In this document: positions 1 through 8,905 of the stretch, in pieces
How the letters are laid out: every line of letters begins with the position of its first letter
Numbering within the stretch: position 1 is the first letter of the stretch
Assembly (NCBI RefSeq): GCF_003337355.1
Contig: NZ_QPJW01000002.1
Location: 103,441-167,440 of the forward strand
Direction: 5' to 3'
DNA: 64,000 nt
DNA from: Fontibacillus phaseoli
GTDB taxonomy: Bacteria > Bacillota > Bacilli > Paenibacillales > Paenibacillaceae
Notes under the pieces: model-generated
Seen by the model: the letters and a program-made list of their open reading frames with translations, nothing else
Told to the model about the DNA's origin: nothing
Databases searched by the model: none
Made by a program: the position numbers and the translations under genes

Positions 1-403
1 CGCCGCGGCCATCCAGGGTTGGAATCATCGGCGCCAGAGCGGGCCGTTCGATTCCTTCCATCCGGCCGACCACGAGCAATCCCGTCGTCATCAGGGCGCC
101 CGTATTGCCCGCCGAAATCATCGCATCGGCCTCGCCCTCCCGCACCATACGGCCGGCAACGACCATCGAAGCATCCTTCTTACGGCGAACCGCCTTTACC
201 GGCTCATCCTCCGCATCGATGACCTCTTCCGCATGGTGGATGCTCAGGTTGGACGGGGCATTGATCATCAGCGGCTCCAGGTCTTGCTTGCGGCCGACCA
301 AAATGATATTTGCGTCGCTCCATTCCCTTGCCGCTGCTAAAGCGCCCTCCACGGAACTTTTCGGCGCATGGTCTCCCCCCATCGCATCAATCGCGATTCG
401 CAT
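1..403 (-). CDS. plsX: Phosphate acyltransferase PlsX (3' part outside window)
   Basis: PlsX converts acyl-ACP to acyl-phosphate, the first step of membrane phospholipid synthesis in most Gram-positives. Only the first 134 residues are in the window; the gene runs off the left edge. The N-terminus MRIAIDAMGGDHAPK is the family signature, and the downstream AMISAGNTGALM stretch also fits. The ATG at 403 lies two bases past the fapR stop codon, so the two are co-transcribed and probably translationally coupled, as in other Bacillales. FapR should therefore regulate plsX from the operator at 1057-1073. Confidence 0.96.
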   Translation of the reverse strand, partial: MRIAIDAMGGDHAPKSSVEGALAAAREWSDANIILVGRKQDLEPLMINAPSNLSIHHAEEVIDAEDEPVKAVRRKKDASMVVAGRMVREGEADAMISAGNTGALMTTGLLVVGRMEGIERPALAPMIPTLDGRG

Positions 404-405
404 GC

Positions 406-990
406 CTACCTTCTCCCTTCCTCATTGGGATTGTCATCGCCGGTCGAACGATAGATGACAAAGTTCCCTTGAAACACCATTTCTTCACCTACATAAGTGA
501 AAACTTCAACCTTAGCTTTGCCCTTGTTGCCGGATACCGGGCGAACATAGGCCTTGGCGATGCATTTCTCCCCTAGATGAACCGACCTGATGAACCGGAT
601 ATCCGCGGAAAAGGTTAATGCAATCTCGTCATTGATCACGGCGACAGCCAGAGAATTCGCCTGGGCAAACACGTGATGTCCCCGCGCTATGCCTGTCCGC
701 GAAAAAACGTGCTCCTCGCGAATTTCAAAAATGGAGATCCCGCTTTTATCCAGCTGCAGATCGACGATATCCCCGATCACCTCGTGCAGCGGCAGGGAGC
801 GTACCTGATCATAGGAACGCTCGGCCATCAGCTTCATCCGTTCGCGGAGCTCAGGAATGCCGAGCTCCAGCCGGTCCAGCCGAATAGTCTGAATGCTGAC
901 CTTCAGTTGCCGGGTCAATTCCTGATCCGTTACGAACGGATTGTCTTCAATCAATTTCATAAGCTGCTGCTGCCTCGCTCTTTTAGGCAA
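406..990 (-). CDS. fapR: Fatty-acid/phospholipid biosynthesis repressor FapR
   Basis: FapR is a malonyl-CoA-responsive repressor of lipid synthesis genes. The 194 residues comprise an N-terminal helix-turn-helix (about residues 15-55, with the family signature VSIQTIRLDRLELGIPELRER) and a C-terminal hot-dog domain that binds malonyl-CoA. No ATG is available at the expected start; the TTG at 988-990 is the only standard codon near the G-rich Shine-Dalgarno at about 1004-1011. Slightly upstream initiation at a rarer codon cannot be excluded, because homologues often have a few more residues. A FapR box lies about 70 bp upstream, indicating autoregulation. Confidence 0.95.
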   Translation of the reverse strand: MPKRARQQQLMKLIEDNPFVTDQELTRQLKVSIQTIRLDRLELGIPELRERMKLMAERSYDQVRSLPLHEVIGDIVDLQLDKSGISIFEIREEHVFSRTGIARGHHVFAQANSLAVAVINDEIALTFSADIRFIRSVHLGEKCIAKAYVRPVSGNKGKAKVEVFTYVGEEMVFQGNFVIYRSTGDDNPNEEGRR

Positions 991-1056
991 ACGATCGATG
1001 GATATCCCCCCCTTTGAAAAACAGATTTATATATTTCATATCATTATCTTCTAATT

Positions 1057-1073
1057 TTAGAACCAGGTACTAA
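1057..1073. promoter_or_regulatory. FapR operator
   Basis: TTAGAACCAGGTACTAA matches the known 17-bp FapR consensus (TTAGTACCTRGTACTAA) at all but two positions. It sits upstream of fapR-plsX, next to a minus-strand GATAAT -10-like hexamer, so it can mediate autoregulation and control of plsX. Confidence 0.88.
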
Positions 1074-1145
1074 ATTTAAGTATAAAACATCTCCTTGAAA
1101 AAAGAAAGGGGCAAAGCATTCGTTCAATTTTCTCAGGAGCGGCCG

Positions 1146-1181
1146 AAAAAAAATAGCATCTCACCGAAATGAGATACTATT
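1146..1181 (-). terminator. Rho-independent terminator of rpmF
   Basis: A 12-bp stem with one mismatch (1152-1163 with 1170-1181) and a six-base loop is followed, on the minus strand, by a run of eight U. It lies between rpmF and fapR and separates the two transcripts. Confidence 0.85.
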
Positions 1182-1209
1182 TGAGTCCTTGAGGAAATTC
1201 AAACCAAGA

Positions 1210-1383
1210 TTATTGGTTGATAATTTCTCTCGATTTGTATGTTCCGCATACTTTGCATACGTGGTGAGCAAGCTTCAATTCTCCGCATTGTTCACATTTT
1301 ACCATGCCCGGCACAGCCAATTTAAAATGCGTGCGGCGTTTGTCGCGGCGCGTTTTGGACGTTCTCCGTTGAGGTACTGCCAT
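1210..1383 (-). CDS. rpmF: 50S ribosomal protein L32
   Basis: This 57-residue L32 of the large ribosomal subunit begins [17 protein letters not shown]. It carries a zinc-ribbon pair of CxxC motifs (Cys30/Cys33 and Cys43/Cys46), so this is the zinc-binding form rather than the Cys-free paralogue. The ATG at 1381-1383 has a strong AAGGAGGTG Shine-Dalgarno; an in-frame upstream extension is not real. It follows the yceD-family gene by 55 bp, the usual pairing, and is closed by the terminator at 1146-1181. Confidence 0.97.
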   Translation of the reverse strand: MAVPQRRTSKTRRDKRRTHFKLAVPGMVKCEQCGELKLAHHVCKVCGTYKSREIINQ

Positions 1384-1438
1384 GGTTCCCACCTCCTTAT
1401 TCAAGTCAACCCGGGTTCCGGTTTGTTTACAATCCCAT

Positions 1439-1954
1439 TTACTTTTTGAAAAAATCGCTGAGCGAGGCCAGACGAGGATCAATCCGCTCCGTATTGCAGC
1501 CGCAATCCCGCTCGTTCCGATCGGTTCCGCAGTTCGGGCAAAGCCCCTTGCAGTCTTCCTTGCACAAGGCCGCAAACGGCAGATTCAGAAGAAAAGATTC
1601 TTCGATATACGGCGTCAGATCCACTTTATCCTCGGCCACAACCTGAATTTCTTCATCTTCATCCTGCGATTCTGCCTCGGGATGATCGCTTTGCTTGAAG
1701 CTTTCTTCAAATTTGATATCGACTTTGTGACTCAAGGGTTTCAGACAACGGGAACAGGTCATGTCCAGTTCGCCCGTAAGCGTACCTGTCACCTTTACCA
1801 CGCCGCCTCCTGCGGGCTCAGCACGCAAGTCGGCTTGCAGAGGTCCTGCACCGGTGATATCTTTACGTCCCTTGATTACCCGGCTTACATCCAGCCCTTG
1901 ATGCAACTCAAGCGGCTGTTCGGAAGAAGCCAACTGACGAAAATGTAAAATCAT
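1439..1954 (-). CDS. YceD/DUF177 family protein (YlbN-like)
   Basis: A 171-residue DUF177 protein. The family is almost always encoded directly before rpmF and, in several bacteria, is linked to 23S rRNA maturation; the molecular function in Firmicutes is not settled. The sequence has an acidic middle (DEDEE) and Cys clusters (CSRC near residue 80, then [13 protein letters not shown] and CGC near the C-terminus) that look metal-binding. The ATG at 1954 was chosen over the one six codons upstream because it has the better placed TTTGGAG site. The sigma-A promoter at 1982-2011 drives it with rpmF. Confidence 0.9.
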   Translation of the reverse strand: MILHFRQLASSEQPLELHQGLDVSRVIKGRKDITGAGPLQADLRAEPAGGGVVKVTGTLTGELDMTCSRCLKPLSHKVDIKFEESFKQSDHPEAESQDEDEEIQVVAEDKVDLTPYIEESFLLNLPFAALCKEDCKGLCPNCGTDRNERDCGCNTERIDPRLASLSDFFKK

Positions 1955-1981
1955 GAATATCACTCCAAACAAACAAAAATT

Positions 1982-2011
1982 ATTATACCGATTTTAAGTA
2001 AGTTTTGTCAA
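1982..2011 (-). promoter_or_regulatory. Sigma-A promoter for ylbN/yceD-rpmF
   Basis: On the minus strand there is a perfect TTGACA -35 (2006-2011) and TATAAT -10 (1982-1987) with an 18-bp spacer, 28 bp from the yceD-family start codon. Confidence 0.88.
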
Positions 2012-2109
2012 CAGTCCAGCCGCATTTCCCTGTACATGCTCCATGTCGTTCGGTCAAAACGGCTTGTTGTGATATATTCATATAAAATATACCCAAAGGT
2101 GAGAGAACA

Positions 2110-3348
2110 GTGAACATAGTCGGACTGATCGTCGAATATAACCCGCTCCATAACGGACATGCCTACCACTTTGCGGAGGCGAAGTCGCTGGCCGAAGCCG
2201 ATGCCGTCGTCGCCGTGATGAGCGGCGACTTCCTGCAACGCGGCGAGCCCGCTATTGTGAGCAAGTGGGCCAGAACCGAGATGGCGCTGCATTTGGGCGT
2301 CGATCTCGTCCTGGAGCTGCCGGTGGCGTATGCGGTGCAGCCGGCCGAATGGTTCGCTCACGGGGCCGTCGCCACGCTAGAGGCGACCGGCGTCGTGAGC
2401 CATCTTTGCTTCGGCAGCGAGGCCGGGGCGCTCGAAGACCTGCAGCCGCTCGCAGCGCGGCTCGCGGACGAGAGCGCCGCGCTCAAGGCGGCGGTGGCCG
2501 AGGAGCTCGCCACAGGGGCGAGCTACCCCGCCGCTTACGCCGCGGCCGCCGCGCGCGCCTGCGCCGGCCCGGGCGGCGATGCCGCCGCAGCGCGAGCGCT
2601 GCTGATGCAGCCCAACAACAGTTTGGGGCTGCACTACCTGATCGCGCTGCGGCGGCTGCATAGCGGCATCGCGCCGCTCACGGTGCGGCGGCGGGCCGCG
2701 GGTTACCACGACGCGGCGCCGCAGGACGCCGCGATCGCCAGCGCCACCGCCGTGCGGGCGCTGTTGGCCGGGGCCGGCGGGCTGGAAGCCGCCGCGCCTT
2801 ACCTGCCGCCGTCCACGACGGCTATCCTGGCCCGCGAATTCGCCGCGGGCCGCGGGCCCGTCACGTGGGACAGCTTTGCGCAGCAGCTGTTTCACCGGCT
2901 TCTGCTCTGTTCGCCCGCGGAGCTCGCGACGCACCACGAAATGAACGAGGGTCTGGAATACCGGATCAAAAAACTGCTGCCTCAGCTGGAAGAAGCCACG
3001 GTTACGCAATTGCTAAAACAGCTAAAAACAAAACGCTACACACATACCAAGCTTCAGCGTACCTTGCTCCACGTACTATTGCAACATGCCCGTTCCGCCC
3101 TATCTCCGGCCGTTTTAGCCGGAGGTCCTGGATATTTGCGGGTGCTGGGGTTCAACAAAACCGGACGGGAGCTGTTGAAGCAGATGAAGAAAACCGCTAC
3201 CCTTCCCATCGTGACTCGGACAGCCGGACTAAACAATCGTCATCTGGAACTCGACTTGCAAGCTTCAGCCGTTTATGCGAACGCCATGCCGGGACACGAC
3301 ACCAACGATCTATTCCGGGATTACCGGCAACCGCCAATCACGATATGA
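2110..3348 (+). CDS. tmcAL: tRNA(Met) cytidine acetate ligase TmcAL
   Basis: TmcAL (YlbM) uses acetate and ATP to form N4-acetylcytidine at the wobble base of elongator tRNA-Met. The 412 residues are close to the family length. The N-terminus GLIVEYNPLHNGHAYH is the nucleotidyltransferase HxGH-type signature, and VMSGDFLQRGEPAI and MQPNNSLGLHYL are also typical. The start is a GTG preceded by AAAGGTGAGAGAAC. It is transcribed divergently from yceD-rpmF and converges on ylbL with only three bases between the stop codons. The central third (about 2340-2900) is strikingly GC- and Ala-rich compared with both ends. Confidence 0.93.
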   Translation: MNIVGLIVEYNPLHNGHAYHFAEAKSLAEADAVVAVMSGDFLQRGEPAIVSKWARTEMALHLGVDLVLELPVAYAVQPAEWFAHGAVATLEATGVVSHLCFGSEAGALEDLQPLAARLADESAALKAAVAEELATGASYPAAYAAAAARACAGPGGDAAAARALLMQPNNSLGLHYLIALRRLHSGIAPLTVRRRAAGYHDAAPQDAAIASATAVRALLAGAGGLEAAAPYLPPSTTAILAREFAAGRGPVTWDSFAQQLFHRLLLCSPAELATHHEMNEGLEYRIKKLLPQLEEATVTQLLKQLKTKRYTHTKLQRTLLHVLLQHARSALSPAVLAGGPGYLRVLGFNKTGRELLKQMKKTATLPIVTRTAGLNNRHLELDLQASAVYANAMPGHDTNDLFRDYRQPPITI

Positions 3349-3351
3349 TAA

Positions 3352-4377
3352 TCAGGATTTAGGGGCCAGCTCCTCCAGATAATCCAGGGCATCGTCCATT
3401 TGCTCGACAGGAATCAGCTTCATGTCGCTGTCGATCTCGTCCGCTTTAGCCTTGGCTTCTTTATAATTGTCTTCCGGTACAAAAAATATATCCGCATCCT
3501 CCCGCTCCGAGGCCACGATTTTAAATTGCACGCCGCCAATCGGTCCGACGGTGCCGTCTTCGGACATTGTCCCGGTTCCGGCAATACGGTAGCCCTTGCT
3601 AAGGTCTCCAGGCGTCAATTGGTTAAAAATTTCAAGCGTAAACATCAAGCCTGCTGACGGCCCGCCGATCCGGGTATCTTCAAAATGAACCTCTTTGTCG
3701 GCCTGTTTCGGTTGTACTTTACTTACTTCGCCCACGCTCACGCCGAGGCCGGCCTTGAGCGTTCCATTCTCATCGCCAATTTCCACCAGCTCGACCTGCT
3801 GCTCGACGGCTTTACCTCCGCGTTCCAATTCTACGGCGACCTTATCCCCGGCGGATTTCCCTTTCAGGGTAGCCGCTAACATCTCAAATTTGCCAATCGG
3901 CTCGCCGTTCACTTTTTTTATAATATCCCCGGGATGAAAATCCCCTTTGGGTGTAACGGTTTTGGAAAACCCGACCACAAACACGTATTCCGGGACGACC
4001 GCATATTCGACCTTAGCATGGGCGTACGCGGCCATGATCGCATTGGACTGCGAACTGTTCATGTAATAACGCTGCTGGGTCTCATACTCTTCATCATTAC
4101 GGTCAGGCTCCTTGCGGATGATTTCCGCATGCTTCTTGAACTGTGTCGTAATAAGCATCGCTATATTGGCATAGCTAACGGATACCGTCGTCAGCATGAA
4201 CGTTCCCTTTTCCTCCTTATCCCCCGCAGCCACGCTAACCATAGGCTTGATCTCTTCGGCCGACCCCGGTGCGTGAATCATATAGGGCGTAGGCATATAT
4301 ACAACTACATAAACTAGGATAGCCAGCGAGATCACATACAACCCCGCTTTGATGCCAACCGATTTTGATCTGGGCAT
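3352..4377 (-). CDS. ylbL: PDZ-containing Lon-type serine protease (YlbL/SepM-like)
   Basis: A membrane-anchored secreted protease of 341 residues. It has one N-terminal membrane helix (about residues 11-30), a PDZ domain around residues 125-200 (GDFHPGDIIKKVNGEP) and a C-terminal Lon-type domain. The catalytic dyad is visible as Ser241 in GGPSAG and Lys286 in GGVQFKI. Homologues include Streptococcus SepM, which trims a signalling peptide, and Bacillus YlbL; the substrate here is unknown. The ATG at 4377, with an AAGGGGG site upstream, is preferred over the long in-frame upstream extension; the adjacent GTG one codon earlier is also possible. Confidence 0.92.
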   Translation of the reverse strand: MPRSKSVGIKAGLYVISLAILVYVVVYMPTPYMIHAPGSAEEIKPMVSVAAGDKEEKGTFMLTTVSVSYANIAMLITTQFKKHAEIIRKEPDRNDEEYETQQRYYMNSSQSNAIMAAYAHAKVEYAVVPEYVFVVGFSKTVTPKGDFHPGDIIKKVNGEPIGKFEMLAATLKGKSAGDKVAVELERGGKAVEQQVELVEIGDENGTLKAGLGVSVGEVSKVQPKQADKEVHFEDTRIGGPSAGLMFTLEIFNQLTPGDLSKGYRIAGTGTMSEDGTVGPIGGVQFKIVASEREDADIFFVPEDNYKEAKAKADEIDSDMKLIPVEQMDDALDYLEELAPKS

Positions 4378-4499
4378 CACTTCATTCCCCCTTATAAGAG
4401 CAAGCAGCCCGCACATCCGTACCCAAAAAAGGCATGTACTCCGCATCCATTGCATATCTTGTACTATTCGTTCATTACCTATCGAAGAGGGTGAAGCTT

Positions 4500-5735
4500 T
4501 TGCAAAGCGAACGCCGCGCCGGCGGCAGTCTGCCGTCGACCCTTCTGTTCGGCCTTTCCGCCGTTCTGCTCGTGGTTTGCATCTTCTACGCACCAGGCGA
4601 AGCTTTTCAAGCTTCTGGACAAGGACTCGCCATCTGGTGGAGAATTGTGTTTCCGGCGTTGCTGCCCTTCCTTGTACTGTCAGAAATTTTATTGGCCAGC
4701 GGTTTTGCCCAAGGAATTGGCGTACTGCTGGAGCCATTGACGCGAAAAGTGCTTGGTTTGCCCGGCTCCTTCGGGTGGGTGTTCCCGCTCGGAATTACAG
4801 CCGGGTTTCCTGCCTCCGCCACTGCGGCGGCCAATTTGTACAAGCAAGGCAAAATATCTTCCCTAGAGGCGGAGAAGATGGCCAGCGTCGCGCACTTCAG
4901 TAGTCCGATGCTCCTCGTCATCGTCATCGGAACCGGATATATGGGCCTTCAAGAATTGGGATTCTTGCTGCTTGCCGTCCACTGGATTTCAGGGCTCGCC
5001 GCTGGGATGACGCTCCACCTGCTAACCTCGGGAATCCGTTCACGGCACAAACTCGAAACACAACAAAGAAATCCACTGCCTGCACGCTCCCTCTCCCGTC
5101 TTCGCCTGGCGGCTAACCAGATGGAAGAGGCCCGTGCAGCCGACGGCCGCGGGTTCGGAAAATTACTCGGCGATGCCGTCGGCTCAAGCGTACAAACCCT
5201 AATGACGGTCGGCGGATATATGCTCATTTTTGCGGTAGTGATCCATGTTCTGATTTCCGCGCTACCCGGGTTTATCCCATCCTTCTCCATAGCCGGGCTG
5301 CTGGAAGTGCATCTGGGAACTTATGCGGTAGCCCAACTGAGTATGCCTCCCGCCATCGTTAGCGCCCTTCTTGGAGCCGTTCTTGGCTGGAGCGGATTTT
5401 GCGCGTTTCTGCAAGTTCGGTCCATTCTGAAACCAGCCGGAATCGGGAGTCGCTTTTTTGTCGTCAACCGTCTGATTCATGGAGCTTATGCCTATGTAAT
5501 TACGCTCTTGTTGTGGCGCCCTCTCTCACGCTGGCTGCCTGAAGCACTTCCCGTTTCCGCAAATTCTGACATCACCGTCACTGCCATCGACGCTACAACC
5601 CGTGGCTTCACTTTCCTTCCGCTTCCGGATTGGAAACAGATCGCAAATCAGTTCCAATTCCAAATGGTGCTTCTCTTACTGCTTATAGCCGGACTATTCG
5701 TCCTGACTAGATTCAGAAAAAAAGGCTCGCGATAG
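4500..5735 (+). CDS. ylbJ: Sporulation integral membrane protein YlbJ
   Basis: A polytopic membrane protein of about 411 residues, the length of Bacillus YlbJ. That protein is made under sigma-E in the mother cell and is needed for heat-resistant spores; the family belongs to the nucleoside-recognition/Gate transporter group. At least eight hydrophobic segments are visible, with the typical WWRIVFPALLPFLVLSEIL and GITAGFPASA stretches. The TTG at 4500 sits six bases after AGAGGGTG; a GTG at 4491 is the alternative. A loose sigma-E-like pair (GCATATC, 14 bp, CATTACCT at 4452-4480) lies just upstream. It is divergent from ylbL and convergent with coaD. Confidence 0.88.
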   Translation: MQSERRAGGSLPSTLLFGLSAVLLVVCIFYAPGEAFQASGQGLAIWWRIVFPALLPFLVLSEILLASGFAQGIGVLLEPLTRKVLGLPGSFGWVFPLGITAGFPASATAAANLYKQGKISSLEAEKMASVAHFSSPMLLVIVIGTGYMGLQELGFLLLAVHWISGLAAGMTLHLLTSGIRSRHKLETQQRNPLPARSLSRLRLAANQMEEARAADGRGFGKLLGDAVGSSVQTLMTVGGYMLIFAVVIHVLISALPGFIPSFSIAGLLEVHLGTYAVAQLSMPPAIVSALLGAVLGWSGFCAFLQVRSILKPAGIGSRFFVVNRLIHGAYAYVITLLLWRPLSRWLPEALPVSANSDITVTAIDATTRGFTFLPLPDWKQIANQFQFQMVLLLLLIAGLFVLTRFRKKGSR

Positions 5736-5756
5736 CACTCCGGACTCCATACAACC

Positions 5757-6257
5757 TCACACTTCAAACTTTGCCTTCATCGCCTTTTCCACCTGGACCG
5801 GAACCAAATCCCCGACATCCCCGTGAAAACTGGCTATTTCCTTTACTACGCTGGAGCTAAGGTAAGAATACTTCGGGTTTGTCATCATGAAAATGGTTTC
5901 TACTTCACTGTTTAATTTATGATTGGTCGAAGCCAGTTGAAGTTCATATTCAAAATCCGTGACGGACCGGATGCCTCTCACGATAACGTGGGCTTGCTTG
6001 TAATCCATATAATTCACCAATAAGTCTCGGAAGCTGTCCACTTCTACATTCGGCAAATGACTTGTGACCGATCTAAGCAAATCTTTGCGCTCTTCCACAG
6101 TAAACAACGGATTTTTGCTTAAGTTGTTCAGCACCGCCACAATCAGTTTGTCAAACTGGCGGGAGGCCCGCTGAATGATGTCCATATGTCCTTTAGTCAC
6201 CGGATCAAAGCTGCCCGGATATACCGCGATTCGCGGCGTTTTTAGCTGGTGTTCCAT
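5757..6257 (-). CDS. coaD: Phosphopantetheine adenylyltransferase
   Basis: CoaD catalyses the penultimate step of coenzyme A synthesis (4'-phosphopantetheine + ATP to dephospho-CoA). The 166 residues match the family. The N-terminal [14 protein letters not shown] contains the TxGH nucleotide-binding motif, and [15 protein letters not shown] is the C-terminal signature (ISSTxxR-like). The ATG at 6257 follows an AAGGAGGAG site placed in the end of rsmD. The rsmD-coaD order and one-base spacing are typical of Bacillales. Confidence 0.97.
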   Translation of the reverse strand: MEHQLKTPRIAVYPGSFDPVTKGHMDIIQRASRQFDKLIVAVLNNLSKNPLFTVEERKDLLRSVTSHLPNVEVDSFRDLLVNYMDYKQAHVIVRGIRSVTDFEYELQLASTNHKLNSEVETIFMMTNPKYSYLSSSVVKEIASFHGDVGDLVPVQVEKAMKAKFEV

Positions 6258-6258
6258 G

Positions 6259-6852
6259 TTACTCCTCCTTGCCCGGTTCCTTTGCCGGACTTGTCTCGTG
6301 AAGATCATAGCTGTAAATAGAGAGGGTAGTTTCGCCATACTGCGCTTTGCGTATCTCTGTAAATCGGTCAAAACTGGCGGGATACGCAAAAGTAGATTCA
6401 TACTCCAGTACTAGCGCTGCCCCCGGGTTCAATAAATGCAGTTGATCCATCGCTTGCATCAGCTTGTCTCCGTGTTTTAACCTGTATGGCGGATCGAGAA
6501 AAACCAGGTCAAACACACTTTCGCGTTTAGCCAATGCTTTTAAGGCCCTTTCCGCATCATTCTTATATACCTCGGCCTTATTCTCTAGTCCGGTCGTTTT
6601 TAAATTGGATCGAACAACTTCTATACTCTTATATTCCAGATCTACGAAAACCGCCCTGTCCATTCCGCGGCTAAGCGCCTCGATGCCCAAACCGCCGGTG
6701 CCCGCAAACAAATCAAGCACGGTTCCCCCGTCAAAATAGGGCCCGATCATACTAAACAGCGCTTCCTTCACCTTGTCCGTAGTCGGTCTGGTCCCCATGC
6801 CGGGGACCGCCTTCAGCGTTCTCCCCCGGGCGTTACCCGAAATAACTCTCAT
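6259..6852 (-). CDS. rsmD: 16S rRNA (guanine966-N2)-methyltransferase RsmD
   Basis: RsmD methylates G966 of 16S rRNA using S-adenosylmethionine. The 197 residues start [11 protein letters not shown]. They contain the SAM-binding [15 protein letters not shown] (around residue 46) and the catalytic DPPY motif (around residue 127). The ATG at 6852 has a GGATGGGA site upstream; the longer reading frame that extends to 7116 has no family similarity in its extra part and is not used. It forms an operon with coaD. Confidence 0.95.
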   Translation of the reverse strand: MRVISGNARGRTLKAVPGMGTRPTTDKVKEALFSMIGPYFDGGTVLDLFAGTGGLGIEALSRGMDRAVFVDLEYKSIEVVRSNLKTTGLENKAEVYKNDAERALKALAKRESVFDLVFLDPPYRLKHGDKLMQAMDQLHLLNPGAALVLEYESTFAYPASFDRFTEIRKAQYGETTLSIYSYDLHETSPAKEPGKEE

Positions 6853-7413
6853 GCCAGTCCCATCCTTTATGCTAAAATGCCTGTCGATATCGTACCATAA
6901 TCGCGCTAAGATTGAAAAATCGAATTCGCACAAGATTTTGGGCTGCGGATGTATAAACCTGAAAGGAACGGACAACACTTGAACTATCGACATCACAAAT
7001 GTCGTAGACAACCGCGGAGAAGACTTACGTTTCCCCATAAGCTCTTCGTCCGGTTTCTCCTCTCCCATGATGGGCGTCCCGCGAGGGGCACCCGGACAAA
7101 AGCTCTTGTAGCGCATTATTCTACGAGAGTTTTTGTCCTTTTTTTGTTTGGTTCCTTGTACCGTATTCTATTTCATTTCTGTCCTGATTTGCTGTACCTC
7201 AGTAAGGAGAAAATAAAGTTCTAGACTGAAAAATAAAGTATTTAGACTGACGATGCTTCATTAAGCTCCCTCGAAATGATTCAGTATCCTCACGCTAGCT
7301 CATGAATTCGCAGGATTTCAACTTTTGTTAAGTGAGCCCTTTTGCGTAATGTCTCCCGATACTCCATGCTTCTTGTCTGTCCTGCGAATACATCAACTGG
7401 TGAAATAACGCGC
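6853..7413. other. Intergenic region between rsmD and the IS110 remnant
   Basis: No convincing gene. It contains a strong hairpin at 7094-7138 and, from about 7225, degraded sequence that probably belongs to the 3' side of the neighbouring transposon. The rsmD promoter should lie near the gene but no clear hexamers were found. Confidence 0.5.
7094..7147 (+). terminator. Strong hairpin with U-tract, orphan
   Basis: An 18-bp uninterrupted stem (7094-7111 with 7121-7138, two G-U pairs) and a 9-base loop are followed by seven T on the plus strand. It has terminator shape, but no plus-strand gene ends just before it. It may protect rsmD-coaD from transcripts running in from outside, or be a leftover of a lost gene. 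Confidence 0.6.
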
Positions 7414-8461
7414 TTAAGCTGCCTGTAGAAACAATTTAGCTGAGCTGTAATCCTCGCTGCTTTTGGCAAGACTGACGAGCATACGGGCCACTTTACCACA
7501 TAATTTCATAATGGATTTCATTTTCTTTAACTTTTTTACGTCAACATTGTGGTGGTGTAAGGCCCTAATATCCGGATTGGTCATAACCATGCACATGATA
7601 AGGAGATAAAGGAAACGCCGGAGACGAGGGTGGCCTCGCTTACTGAGAACCATCTTTCCACGCCATTTCCCGGAGCTGGCCTCAGCCAAATTTAGATCCG
7701 CATGGCGACGCAAAGCATTTCCGTGTGCATAACCGCTTAGATCACCGGTTTCCCTAATACACTAGCCAAGCTTGTCGTATTTACTCCTCGAATGGAAAGC
7801 ATCTTCTTGGCATAAGGAATGCGCTCCAATACGAGATGTACTTCATGTTCATTCTGCTCAAGCTGGCGCTGTGCCAAGTCGTATTCTTCGAGCAGTTGAC
7901 CCAAGTGCAACTTGTAGGCATGACGTTTTACGTATTTCTTCCAGCCGGCAATGACTTGCTCTGTCGTTAGTAGGCTAATCTCTTTCGGTAGAGGAAACAG
8001 CCATAAGGTGGCAATGCTACTCGTACAGGTGAGGATTTTAAAGACATGCCGAAGTTCTGGGAACGCAATATTACCCAGCGATGAATCTGGTTAACGGCAC
8101 TGTTAAGGCGTTTGGAGACCGTGTCCCGATTGGCCATGAGAATCCGCAGTTCCTCGTAAGCTTCCGGGGTGAATCGTACGGGGGAATAATAGCCATTTTT
8201 AACCATATCCGCGATAACAAGCGCATCTTTGCGGTCGCTCAATTCCTTGGTCTAGAAGCCAACGAGCCAGGCTCAGCCAGTAATGTCCTGTGGGTTCCAT
8301 ACCCACAATGATTTTGTTCAGCTTGAAAGACTTGAGCAGATCTTGAATCCAGCGTTTGAACAGACGAAAGCCCTCGTCATGGTTGCCGAACTCAAGTGGT
8401 GATCCCAAGCAATTCCCCGGTAGCTCACTAGGTAATCGTTGTCGAACATCAACACCATTTT
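7414..8461 (-). pseudogene. Degenerate IS110-family transposase
   Basis: Pieces in at least three frames align in order with an IS110-type DEDD transposase. They are an N-terminal part with LEFGNHDEGF and IIVGMEPTGHYW (8250-8450), a middle part with SDRKDALVIADMVKNG (8000-8240), and a C-terminal transposase-20 part with LSKRGHPRLRRFLYLL and the expected ADLNLAEASSGKW start (7414-7790). Frameshifts and stops separate them and the N-terminal catalytic region is incomplete, so no active enzyme can be made. IS110 elements lack long terminal inverted repeats, so the element ends could not be fixed; related-looking debris continues to about 7290. Confidence 0.88.
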
Positions 8462-8754
8462 GTACGCCCTTGGCAGTCACCCATGTCCAGCGTTTCGAAG
8501 TATTCAGGGTAACTTCCCAGAAGTCCGCCACTCTCATCGGCAAGTCCGGCGCTCTTAAGATCCCGGACGTTGTCGCCCATTTCAAGCAAAACGATGAAGC
8601 CGTTCTCGCTAAAGTTGAATTGATTTTCAGCTTCGTCTTCCAGTTCAGTTCTAAGTTGGTTGAAGTAGTCCTCAACATGGATGAGGAACGCCGAAGGGGG
8701 CACTTCAGCGCGAAGCAAATTGACAATGTCTTTCTTCGTTTCGATGATTCTCAA
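8449..8754 (-). CDS. Small hypothetical protein, probably 3'-truncated at the IS110 junction
   Basis: A 101-residue frame opens with TTG at 8754, seven bases after a good AGGAGGT site, and begins LRIIETKKDIVNLL. It is acidic (ELEDEAENQFNF) and predicted mostly helical, with no signal peptide or membrane segment. The family was not recognised. The last codons run into the start of the transposase remnant, so the original C-terminus may have been lost when the element inserted. The ribosome-binding site and acidic composition argue that it is or was a real gene. Confidence 0.5.
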   Translation of the reverse strand: MRIIETKKDIVNLLRAEVPPSAFLIHVEDYFNQLRTELEDEAENQFNFSENGFIVLLEMGDNVRDLKSAGLADESGGLLGSYPEYFETLDMGDCQGRTKWC

Positions 8755-8905
8755 TCTACATACCTCCTGAAAATGAAAATAACCCCTCAAAAAGGGATGT
8801 GGTACTGGGTCACGAATATGATATATGTCTGAAAGTTTGCTTGAAGCGGTTAACGGGCAGAAATGCTCAATAAGATTACGCACTTTAAGGAGGAATGGGA
8901 ACGGA

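Noticed and set aside
2265..3009. Arg- and Gly-rich frames on both strands in tmcAL
   Set aside because: By-products of the high-GC patch; the tmcAL frame alone shows conserved motifs.
6853..7116. N-terminal extension of the rsmD reading frame (88 extra codons)
   Set aside because: RsmD proteins start at [10 protein letters not shown]; the added part has no family similarity and the ATG at 6852 has its own ribosome-binding site.
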